Shown here one piece after another: positions 26,146 through 37,500 of a DNA stretch of 64,000 nucleotides. Origin of the DNA: Nitrospinia bacterium (GTDB lineage: Bacteria; Nitrospinota; Nitrospinia; Nitrospinales; JAJDAT01); NCBI GenBank assembly GCA_029261715.1, contig JAJDAT010000026.1, positions 93,245-157,244 on the forward strand. Reading direction: 5' to 3'. The number at the start of each line of letters is the position of its first letter. Position 1 is the stretch's first letter. The notes below the pieces were generated by a model. The model was not told where the DNA came from, made no database searches, and saw nothing but the letters and a program-made list of their open reading frames with translations. A program made the translations under genes and the position numbers.

Positions 26146-27741
26146 TTATTTAGTTACCAGCCAATAGGAAGCAGAAGTGACCGCAGCGCCAATGTTAAAA
26201 TTCTTAACTTTACTGCGTCGACCGGTTTGTTCTGTTTGTTGGAACATGATGGCGAAGGGCGACCTTTTTTGATGATCGCGCTGCAGGGCACGATACAACT
26301 CGGCTCGTTTCTCGCGATCTTTTTCGATAAGAGCGGATTCTGTCTCCAGGGTCATTTTCGGAATATGCCACGCCGCGCGCCATGCAAGAACGCCGGTCTG
26401 AGACGCTTCGTCCCGGTTATCTGCGTTCACGGCGAAAGCGCTTGCATTGGTATGAGGATCTGGATAGTCTGGCCCCCAGGAGCCGACGATGATTTGGAAA
26501 TTCCGCGCGCGGTAACGGCTCAGGACCTGTTTGCTTGTGCCGATACTGAGTTTGGCCTTGATTCCCGCCAAAGCAAACGTGTTTTGTAAAGATTGAGCGA
26601 TGTCGGTCCTCGCCTGACCCACCGCAATCTCAATCTCAAATCCGTCGGCATGGCCAGCCTCGGCCAACAGGGTTTTGGCTTTTTCCACGTTAAGGGAATA
26701 GGGTTTATCGTCGATAGCTCCGAGATAGGTACGCGGTAAAAAAGCTTGATGCACTATGAATTGACCTTTAAGGAATGAATTTGCCATCCCTTTGTAATCT
26801 GCAAGGTATTTCAAAGCTTCGCGGACCTTGGGTTTGGAAAGCGTTGGGTTCTTCTGGTTCATGACGAAGTAAAGCAACCTTCCACGCAATTCGGTGTCGA
26901 TGGCTATGCCCTTAACTTTAGAAGCTCCCGTCACATCCACCGGGCTCAGGTTCCGGGCGATGTCAATGTCCCCCTTTTCAAGCAATAATCTTTGCATGGA
27001 GCTTTCCTGAATATGACGCACGATCACGCGTTTCATTTTCGGGGTTCCAAGGTAGAAGTTGGGATTGGATTGTAATGTATATGACTGGTTGGGTTTCCAT
27101 TTAACCAAACGGTAGGCACCCGACCCGGCGGTATGAGTTTTCAACCAGGCATTACCCATATCGTTTTTGACCGCGTGAGCTTTGACAACCTTGCTATCGA
27201 CAATGCCGCCAATATTGGCTGTCAGGCAGTTCAATACAAAAGATACTGCGTATTTCTTATCTGTTGTGATAGACAAAGTTCCATCTCCAGTCGCTTTAAT
27301 CCGCTCTTTTACATTGTCCGCGTTGAAACCGAACTGGGTGAGGATGAAGCTGGGCGTTTTGTTCAATAATACTGCGCGCCGCAAACTGTATTCCGCATCC
27401 TGGGCCGTCACCGGGTTACCCGAGTGAAACTTAACCCCGGGGCGCATTTTGAAAACAATCGTTCGTCCATCCTCGGATACCGTCCAACTTACAGCCAAGT
27501 CGCCTTTATAGCCGGCCTTTAGATTCATGGGATCAAAATTGACAAGACGTCCATAAATATTGCCGCTGAGATCGCCTCCAGAAAATTCGAAAGTTTCCGC
27601 CGGATCAAGCGTAGTGATATCGCCGATACGATTGGCGATAACCAGGATATCAGCCGGAGGCTTTGCCCATACCGGTAAGATGGCAAGGGTAGTAATAAGG
27701 CTTATAGTCGTTGCGACAATAAAAGATTTGACGAGTTTCAT
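26146..27741 (-). CDS. Peptide/nickel-type ABC transporter substrate-binding protein (SBP family 5)
   Basis: A periplasmic binding protein of about 531 residues and the first gene of the importer operon. A signal peptide (MKLVKSFIVATT ... LPVWA) precedes DILVIANRIGDITTLDPAE, a typical family 5 N-terminus. YTLQSNPNFYLGTPKMKRV and LRYLADYKG-like segments follow, with a C-terminal SYWLVTK. An upstream in-frame ATG at 27786 exists, but the signal peptide favours 27741. Ligands may be di- or oligopeptides; nickel or opines cannot be excluded. The operon's base composition looks more GC-rich than the flanking helicase and RHS genes. Confidence 0.87.
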   Translation of the reverse strand: MKLVKSFIVATTISLITTLAILPVWAKPPADILVIANRIGDITTLDPAETFEFSGGDLSGNIYGRLVNFDPMNLKAGYKGDLAVSWTVSEDGRTIVFKMRPGVKFHSGNPVTAQDAEYSLRRAVLLNKTPSFILTQFGFNADNVKERIKATGDGTLSITTDKKYAVSFVLNCLTANIGGIVDSKVVKAHAVKNDMGNAWLKTHTAGSGAYRLVKWKPNQSYTLQSNPNFYLGTPKMKRVIVRHIQESSMQRLLLEKGDIDIARNLSPVDVTGASKVKGIAIDTELRGRLLYFVMNQKNPTLSKPKVREALKYLADYKGMANSFLKGQFIVHQAFLPRTYLGAIDDKPYSLNVEKAKTLLAEAGHADGFEIEIAVGQARTDIAQSLQNTFALAGIKAKLSIGTSKQVLSRYRARNFQIIVGSWGPDYPDPHTNASAFAVNADNRDEASQTGVLAWRAAWHIPKMTLETESALIEKDREKRAELYRALQRDHQKRSPFAIMFQQTEQTGRRSKVKNFNIGAAVTSASYWLVTK

Positions 27742-28343
27742 GATGGTTTGTTTTCTATTTAGAATTGGAGTTGTGACATGCCGCATTTGTTTTAGGTTTT
27801 CCCTGGAATATTTTAACGACTGACGAACACAATCGCCGATTCTTTATTAACGTTCGCGATCAATTTGTTATTTTTAATTCGACTTATATAGGACTCGTCT
27901 CCAGAAACTGCAATCATTCTCTCTTCAAACAAAATGGTGAGTTTTTTTGGTTTTTATAATACTAGTAATACAAATTTATATACCTGATTTAACCAAAACG
28001 CTATTTATAATGAGCAAAACCCTTCTGTCTCACAATACCGTTTAAATTATGATTCCGAATGTGCCGCTATGAATCTTCGAAGTAAAACTTATGATCCTGA
28101 TTTCGTGCCTCAAGAAGTTTATTTTTGGGAAAAATAACAGCATTTCGACGCCGATGGGATGGTTTTTTTTAGGTTACATTAAACGGCGGGACCGAATGGA
28201 ATCAAGTTGGAATGGTCCAGGCAGGGAAGCTGGAACTACCGGAATAAATAATACTGTCGTAAATTGCTTGTATACAAATGACTTGTTAATAAACTCAGCA
28301 AATCTAATAAGTTAAGAATTTAAAGAAATAGCGCCGAACCATT
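27742..28343. other. Intergenic region between ABC operon and tRNA-Pro remnant
   Basis: About 600 bases with no gene I can support. It must hold the leftward promoter of the ABC operon, but no clear consensus was found. A 74-codon frame at 28091-28315 lacks a ribosome site and any family resemblance and is probably chance. Confidence 0.45.
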
Positions 28344-28379
28344 TTTGGGAGCAGGGGGACTCAGATCCAAATCCTGGCG
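28344..28379 (+). pseudogene. Decayed 3'-half copy of tRNA-Pro (candidate attachment-site remnant)
   Basis: TTTGGGAGCAGGGGG (28344-28358) is identical to the anticodon loop/stem region of tRNA-Pro (15366-15380). The following bases match the T-arm (CAG-T-CAAATCCTGG-G) with a few substitutions. The acceptor end and 5' half are missing. Same orientation as the intact gene, 13 kb away. It is best explained as the distal direct repeat left by integration at tRNA-Pro. Confidence 0.7.
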
Positions 28380-28592
28380 ATCTTTTTTCAAGATTTGTTT
28401 TCATTTGAAATTAATTAAAGATTTAAATCTCTATTTAAGGTATATTTTTCGTATGCGAAAAGGTTGTTTGGGTAATTGAAAAGACGAGCCAAATAGGTAT
28501 CTGACGATCTTATAGAGACCTTTGTACAATATGAGTCGTTGGGTGTCTGCCCAGGCGTTTAATAAGTTCCGATTTAAGGGGAGGGATTTTAA

Positions 28593-31500
28593 ATGGCGCG
28601 ATCAAAGGCTACAGTTTTTTTAATAGCAACATTTGGAGTTATTTTTTTTCTTCACGTCAATGCGTTTCTGGCTTTTGCTAAAGCAGATCGAACAAACAAC
28701 AGTAAAGTCAACTTATATACGGGCGACGTCTCGGTTGCTCCCAAGATAATTTCCCTCCCCGGTCCCAAAGGATTGGACGTCAACGTCTCTCTCGCCTATA
28801 GCAGCGCCTCTCACAAGATGGCCGAAAAAATCAACGCTGAATCTCCTACTGGAATTTTGGGGCTGGGTTGGTCGCTGACCAAGGAATCCATAGTTCGAGA
28901 TACCAATGGAACGGGCAACGAACAAGACGATTCTTTTTTCCTTTTGAGCAACGGCAGTCGCAACCAACTGATTAAAACGGGTTCGGATGTGGAAGGCGAT
29001 ATTTACAAACTTAAAGAATATAAATTCTGGAAAATCCGCAACAATACATCCAAAAATCAATGGACGATCGTTAAGGAAAACGGGTTTAAATATATTTATG
29101 GAGGTGGGGTTAAAGCGGAGGCCGACGGTTCCAAAACAAGCTCTGGCGATTCTATAGAGTGGGGAGTGAAATGGGGTAATTGGATTGGCAGTAGTATGCA
29201 AACCGCAGGTCAGGAACAATTCCCTATAGTGTGGCATTTAACAACCATCCAGAATATATGGGGACAGGAAATTCACCTTTATTACGACCAAGTCCGCAAA
29301 CGGGTTGGTACGGCTTTGGGAAGCAATGATCTGTCTTATACCCAGGCCGCTTATCTCTCTAAGATCGTCGGCGCCAGCGGCGAAACTGTGGAATTGAATT
29401 ATGAGGAAAAAGATACCGACGAGTATGTAGTTCCTCACGTTCCGGACACTGACGACTCGCAAACAAACCAAAACTTCCTTACCGTCAACGGGGCTCTCAA
29501 TTCGTCAGGGCTATGGAATGGTTGGCCTTACCTTTTGCCCAACCCGCAAATCACTTTAACGGTAAAAGGGCCGGATGGGAAATTGGAATCCGCTGAGACT
29601 ACTGCCGAAACGTTCAACGACCGCTACTTTTCCCAAACCGTCAAGTTAGATAATCCGAAAAACCCATTTGATTTAACCGCCAAAGTTATGACCGCTCCAA
29701 CAAGTCTTTTGGAGGAGTTGGTAACCTATTTTGTGGATTTCATCAACGGTTTAGCGTCTGCAACGCAAGTCAGCCTCAGTCTCGATAAAGATAAGTTTCT
29801 GGGAGTTGTTCATGCGATCAACGCCGTTTATCAGGAAGGGAAAAAAATAAACGGCATTACGCTGGACGTTCTATTCTCCATCTTGGGCAAAATCAAAACC
29901 GCTGTTTTGGATACGAGAGCGGGATTTAAAACTTTGGGACAAGCTATTGAAACGCAGTCGTTAGAATCTGTATTAGATGGATTTCAGAAGGTGGCGGACG
30001 AGCTCAATAAAGTAGATACCATTATTAAAGATTTCAATAAAGTCACGCTCCCGGCAATTAAAGCCGCCAATACGGCTATCGCTCCCATCAATATAAAAAT
30101 CGATGCCCTCAATAAACTCATTAAAAATTACAAAGTTCCGTCGATTGGTTCTTGTCCTGGCGGATCCTATGGTTCTTGCAAAAGTAAGGACAGCGTATGT
30201 CCAAACGGAACCGAGAGAGTATGTAAAGCGCCTTTAGTAAATGGAGATTGTAATTCTTATAAAAATGGAAAATGTAACGCTTGGGCAAAGGGAGCTTGCA
30301 ATGGCTGGGAACAGGTTTGCGATGGATGGGCAAAGGGAGCCTGTAATAGTTGGGAACAAGGAGGCTGTAATGGTCATGCATCAGCACGTTGTTGGAAATG
30401 CAGCGGAAGCGGTTTTTCTAAATCATGTGGGTGGAAATCTTGCGAAGGACCTTGTAATAGTTGGGATAAGGGAGACTGTAATGGTTGGCTAAAGGGGCTC
30501 TGTAATTCCAATAAAAATGGAGATTGTAATAGTTGGGCAAAGGGAACTTGCAATGGATATGAACAAGTTTGCAATGGATATGAGCAAGTTTGCAAGGCTG
30601 GAAAAAAACTGGTTTGTAAAAATAAAGCGGCAAAAGTCGATGTATGTTTGGCATGCTCCATGGAAATTCCTCATCTGCCGGCTCTACCGACCCAATTGAC
30701 CGATCAAAAGCTTGATATTATCGCCGCCGCTCAAAAAACTTTAGACGACTTATCGACCACGATTGGAAAAATAAGATCGGCATTGGCTCCTAATAAATAT
30801 TTCTCGTCTGCTGCATCTAGCGAGGCTTCGGAAGTTCTTAAATTAATCGGTAACTTGGTTCTAAAAGATATATCCCCTGGACTTACTAAATTAGTCGGTA
30901 TTTCGCCTTTTGGGACCTCCATTAAAGACCTCAAGTTATCTCCTCAAAAAGTTTTAGATACTCTCGTAGAACTCAAGAAGGACATTGACGTGATTGGTTT
31001 ACCGAACCCTGAAAAGATAAAAACCATTGTTAAGGATTCGAATCTACTTCACGCTAGTTTAAAAGAAGCCGTCACGGTTCCATGTCTCACGGATAAGAAA
31101 AAACTAGGAAATTGTACTTACCTAGTATCTGTTATCGACGCTATTTTGCTAACCCCTATTTATTTTATCGATACTTTTGAGAAAACGGCTAAGGCGGTTT
31201 CGTTTGGCTTGGAATACATTCTCGACGCTCTTTTGGGCGATCCTCAACAGACCAAAATGTTGGAGAAGACATTTTCGGGAGTTCAATGCGATCCTAAAAC
31301 TGGGCAGGTCTTTGATGCGCAAAATAATCAAAAAAATCTTTATCTCACTGCGCAAGGAGAATCTGGTTTTAAAGGACCTGAAAATTTTAAAACGGGATTG
31401 GCTATCCTCAATATGACAGCTACTTGCGCCGTTCCGTCATTGAATCGCAATGGGTATCAGGATCGATTTGAGACAAAATATCTGGATTCTATAAACGTTT

Positions 31501-34500
31501 TCTCGGCTCCTGAAGGAGACAACAAGAGTAAAAAACTACGCACGGTAAATTTTAATTACGGGTTTTTAGGAACGGATACGCTGAAAAAACGGTTGTTAAA
31601 AGGGATTTCCCATACCAACCCAGAAGGAAAGCCCATATCCCCCAGCCAGGATTTTATTTACTGGGGCGAGGATGCAGCGGATGGAGTTCAAGTCTCCGTT
31701 ACCGACAACAGTGGCTCGTTTAGCAAAACAAATAAGGCTCTTTATGGCGCGTTAAAAAAGGTTGTCGCTCCTCTGGGCGCTACCAAAACTTATTTTTATA
31801 GTAAAAATGAAATTCCAAAGGCTAAAAGAGCGCTCGAAAATGTTTCCATAAAACCCTATTGGAATAACCACGCACATACCTACTTCGGATCGGATTATAT
31901 GGTACTTACCTGGTTTGAACCTAAGGAAGACGGTGGAGACTTTCATGTATCGGCCTATCAATGGTTAGGGAAATGGGTGACGGCGCAGATTGAAGGCAAC
32001 GACGCCGAAGAATTGGGCTCTTTCCCGTTGGATAAAGAAAATATCGGTAAGGTTGAGGTCGTATTACAGGACGATTTTATAATGGTAGTGACTCCGGGCA
32101 ACGATAACTCTCTTCAAATATTTCGAAAAGATCCTCTTCGCAACGGGATTTGGAAATTATTTTCGCCGTCGGTAAAAGTTACAGCCGAAAAATTTAAATT
32201 GGCGGCTGGCGAACGATTTGTGGCTTTGCTGGATACCGAGAGCGGCGTTCTTCACCGCTACAGCTGGAACGGTTCTCAATGGAAAGAAGATAGTTTTTCT
32301 ATCAAACCCGAGTCGGGTTCGGGAATGGTTTATGGGATGACTGCAAACAAGAACTTTATCTTCACGGTTTCCACTCCCAGCGATCAATCTGCCAAGCCTC
32401 AGTTACAGTTCCATACGATTGACGCAATGGGCCAATGGTTGTCGCCAAAAAGTTGGCAAGCCCCCGCTAACTTTTTTATCGATCTTCCAGAGGAGAAATA
32501 CGGCGTACTGGGTTTTTCGGCAGAAATTTACGCCAATAAAATTAAGGAAATAAATTTACAAGCCAGCGGTTCCTTTGTGGGGGTGCAGGCATTTCGCAAA
32601 ATCGATGGCGCCAAATTTAAAATTCCCATTCGCGACATTAATATCTTAAAAGCCGCAAAAGGGGAAGGTAAGGGAGCGGTAATTGATTACGGAACTTTAT
32701 ATTTCGAGATGATTATTGACGAATACGTCCACGTGGCTTACAAATTGCCGGGCGACACCAGTAAATTGAGTGTGGGGACGCCTTTAGAGCAAAGCGTATT
32801 TATCCCAAAATATAAATTGAGCTTTGATCCCGCCTCTAAAGATATCACTTATGACGATATTTTAAAGCACACAACAGTAGGCGCTTTAATGCAAGCGGTG
32901 GGTTTGGACGTTCACATACCCCAGGTAGGAGGACAAACAGCGCTTCATCTTTCCAAAGCGGACCTTCTTGATATTGCGCAAAATTCTCCTTTTGAATCGG
33001 GAGAATCGGTTCGAGTTCAGATGAGCGTTACCGAAAATGGAATAGCCATCATTCCTCCTCCGGCTCAAGTCAACTTGAATCCTGCGGCAGTCTACAAACG
33101 GTATTTCAATCGGTACGACGGGGTGAAATGGAATAATCAAGATTTTCACAACGATAATAAAGACCAACTGTTTGGGCCGGATTTGAATTTGGATGTCGTT
33201 TCGGAAGCCGGTCAAAAAATATTATCACTTTTTGATTACGATCCTAATACCAGTACCTGGAAAAACAACGGCGTTCAATTCAATCAACCCGATATTGAGT
33301 ATTACCAAAAAGTGGCGCAAGTTGTCCAGTTTGTCGTCGATCAAGTCATTCAACAAGGCCTCGGTATATTGACCAGCGAAATAGGGGATATAGAAGGGCA
33401 ATTGATTGGCATGGGCATCGATGCTGTTTTCGATATTATTTACGACGCCGTGATTTTTAGCGGGGTGTTAGCGCAAGGGTTTGAAGAGAAGGGACTCTAT
33501 GGACTGAACTACCTGGTGATGAATAACAAAGTCTTTCATCGCGATAATACGGGGAAATGGAATTGGAGCAAAGATTTATTGAGGACGGATGAGTCTTTGC
33601 ACTATCGAAAAAGAGAACTGGCAAATAATTTTACGGTTTACATGACTCATAAAAACTTGCCTGACGGAAAGAGCGACGACCAAAGTTTGGAAGATCAACT
33701 TACATCCGTTGCCGTAAACTGGGCTGAAAGCGCTTTGGTTTACCAGATTCAAAATCATATTAAATTATTACGTAATGGCGTGATCAGCTCTAAAGAACTT
33801 GAATTAGACACTGTTCAGGAAATAGGGGGACTGACCACAAAATCTGTGAAGGAAAAATCCGTTGGAGTTGGCTCTAAAAAGTTTGAGCTAGACACAGTCA
33901 ATAAAATAGCGGTTCTAACAACGGAACCCTCTATGGAACAACCGAGCTTGTCTAGTTCCAACGCTTTTATTGCTTATCCTAGAAATGAAATGTGCGCTTT
34001 GGCCGGAAAACTCATTACCATGTGCGGTGAAATGACTACCGAAGCGGAAAAAACGTTTTCTTTACTTGGTTATTTAGAAAAACAACAGTTTCCGAATACT
34101 GTCATTGATTCTCTATATAACGGTATGGCAAAGAAAAAACAAAGCGGGTTGTTAGGTCCTGCCTTAACCTGTAAAACCATTGACAACTTTCACACTAATT
34201 TAATCAATAGTAAAAGTACCTGTGAAGAGTTTATAGAAAAAACTATTCTCCCTATAAAAAAGCTTTCTACCTACACCCTGCTTCCGGGACTTCAACCAAA
34301 AGTTTTGGCCAGCGATTTTACTTACGCCAAGTCCTTTAATCTTTATAGGGTCGTCAATGATGGTTTTAAAGAAGCGTTAGAAGATTATGCGGTTTCCAAG
34401 GTAGTCGTCGACGATGGTTTCGAAAAGCGTTACACGGACTACGTTTATAATACGGATACGGCAGAATTTGATCCTTCAGGCGCTACCGCTTTCTACAATC

Positions 34501-37500
34501 AAGTGACAGTGGTTCCCAGCGGTTTTTCGGATAGTCCCGATTACAGCAATGGAATTACCCAACACTTTTTTCTTAATGGCGGATTGGACGGTAACTCAAA
34601 ATGGAGCAAGGTAAATACCGTTCAACTGTGCGACTCGACAGGAACGTGCACGGATGAAACGACGAATAATTTGACATTGGTCAATGGCTTGCCCTATCTC
34701 ACACGTGTCTGTGAAAGCAATTCTGCGCAAAAAGACTGTGCAAAGGAAATTGCCTCCACTTTTAAAGAATACACTGTTTTTGAAAAAGCATTGGGCGAAA
34801 AAGGCCGCAAAGGTTATTACTTAAGACCGACACATACCGTCAGTACACGGGATACAGTGGAGTCCGCGGTTGATTTGAACTACAACTCAAACGGCCTTCT
34901 CACAAACCGGACGAGTTACAACTACGACGTTTCTGGGAAAAAAGAAGTTAACGTTAAAACTTTGGTGTATGGATCGGAACAGTACCCTGAACTCCATGCC
35001 CTAAACATCCTGAAACCCATTGTTCATCGGCAGACTAAAACGACTTCAGGTAATGACCCGCCAATCGTTACCCATCAGTCTGTTACCACTTGGAAAAATT
35101 GGGGAACTAAAACTTCTCCTCAATGGGCTCCTTATCAAAATTTTGTGGCGCGAAGTAACCAGCCTGGGGATTTTGATTGGGCTGGAGGCGTCCCAAAAAT
35201 TCCCGCACATTGGATAAGAACTCGGCAAATCATCAATCGCGATCCCTCGACCGGTCGTATTCAAGATATCCAGGATGTCAATGGAGTTTATCATTCCGAT
35301 ATTTATGATGTAGAGAGCCGATTCCGCATCGCCTCATTTTCAAATGCCAGCGTTCGTTCCTATCAGGCCGGATACTTAGGGTTTGAATCTTATGAAAGTT
35401 CTCACTTTTGGACCTCATCTGGAGCGCCCAGCAAGGACAGGCATACTGGTATTAGGTCGTTACAAGGCAACCCTGTTCATATTCAGCCGACTTCATTTTC
35501 TCCACGTGAGAAGAATACGGCCTACATTGTTTCTGCGTGGTTCAAACCGGTAGTCGGTAAAACTTGTCAATTAGGTTTTGGGAATCAGACCGTCGCCACT
35601 CAAGTAGGAAATGAGGGTTGGCAATATCTTGAATCCGTTACTCTCTCTCCCTCTTCGACTAATGTTCCTAGCGCCGAGTGTTCGCAAGGTGGAGCCATCG
35701 ACGATATTCGGTTTGGCCCAGTGGATTCCCCATTTATGGCAAATGTTTATGATCCCGATTACACGTTTGTAACGGCGCGTTTGGGAACCAATGGCGACGT
35801 GAATCGGTTTATCTATGACGATACTCAAAGACGTATTGCCGTGGTGGGTCCCGATGAGCAAGTCAGTCATCTCTCTACCCAACATTTTTCGCGCCGTTTG
35901 AATGGGAGCGGCGTTAAAGAAGGTCAAAATTTTGTGCTCAACGACCCTAACAGCCAATACCATATTGTGGCGCGGCAAGGAGGTCGTTATTTTTCGTTTA
36001 ACGACGGGACAACGCAAGGGTGGTCGGCCGGAACCGTCGTTGATTCTAAGCTTCAATTGTCCGGAAAAAGCACGGCGGCGCTGCTCAATTCGTCAAAAGA
36101 CGCCTTTGGTATTCGGGTTCAGTTAAACCTTCCTTCTTCTGAAAACGAACGCAGCCAGCGCATTGGTCTGGTTATTGGGGAATGGGAAGTAAGATATGAT
36201 GCAAGTCAAGGCGGTTACCATATCTATGCTAATGGAAAGCCAAGAGGGGTCTGGGTTAAAGGCCCCTTGGCTGCCGATTGGGTTTTAGTATGGGCTGATG
36301 GGTCTATTTTCCTGATTGCCGACGGCAAAAGTCTTGTCAGAGACTCGGCATTTAAAGGTACGGTTTTAGGCAAATTCCAAATCTCAGTCTATGGAGATGA
36401 AAAACAGAAAACCCTCTTTGACAATGTTCTGATTTTACGCGATCCTCAGGTTGCTGTCTCGTATTCTAACGGGACTGGCAAAGTCCATCAAGCGCAACGG
36501 CTGGAAACCGGCAAAAACGTTATTGTATCGGAAACTGTTTATGATGGATTGGGCCGACCCGCCGTTCATACCAAACCCGCTAAAGTTACCGGCTTTCTAG
36601 GGTTTAAAAACGATTTCGTCAAAAAACCGTTTGATTGGAAGTCGGGCTTGATGAAAGGAACCGTCGCCGATTATTATTCTTCCAAAGGAAAAGGATTTTC
36701 CGACGACGCAGGTTTTCCTTATAGCCGCGTGGAGTATGAAAATAACCCGCTTTCCAGGCGTAAGGATATCGCCTCTCCAGGAAAAGATTTTGCCGTCGAC
36801 GGCGCTCTTACTATGGCGCGCCAATACGGTTTGGATACCAATGCAGAAGTTTTTCTCAACGACTTGGGTATACCATCTGATGAAAATAATTTCTATAGCA
36901 TTCTAACTGATATTAAGCCTTTTGAATCTGGCGATTCAATTTCTTCTATTCAAGTTCGCGATTTGCAAAAGCATCAAATAGCTCAGAGAACTCAAGGGAA
37001 AACTCTGTCGACGACGGCTTCTTATGGATATGGTTATACGTCTGACGGCGGTTTAAACTTGATCACGAATCCGCCAAATTTTTACGATCCGCCGTCCGGT
37101 CAAAAGAGAGATCCTTTTAAAACCACAGCTTCAAAGAACATCCTGGGAGATTTGATCGAAAGAACAACGCCGGATTCTGGAACTACAAAATACATCTACG
37201 ATAGTTCTGGTAAAGTACGTTTTACCTTGGATGCGGAAGGAGCCGCGCAAACGCCGAATCGAATTGTTTATTGGAAGTACGATCCTCTGGAAAGAGTTGT
37301 TGAAAATGGCACGTTCTCTCAAAAATGGAACCCGGTCGATTTACAAAATCAAGCGGACCATCACGATTTGCCGAAATCTCCAAAAACTTGGCAAACGCGA
37401 TGGCAATACGATATCAATGCCAAAGGCGATTCTACTCGTCTCAAAGGGCATTTGTATACGGTTTTTAAGAATACGAACGACGATGAAACCGCGGAAATCA

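Noticed and set aside
28091..28315. A 74-codon open frame upstream of the tRNA-Pro remnant
   Set aside because: No ribosome site, no recognisable protein features and low-complexity composition; probably chance.
30121..30699. Several long open frames on the other strand and frames of the cysteine block
   Set aside because: They are produced by the DNA repeats of the RHS gene, lack starts with ribosome sites and have no family resemblance.
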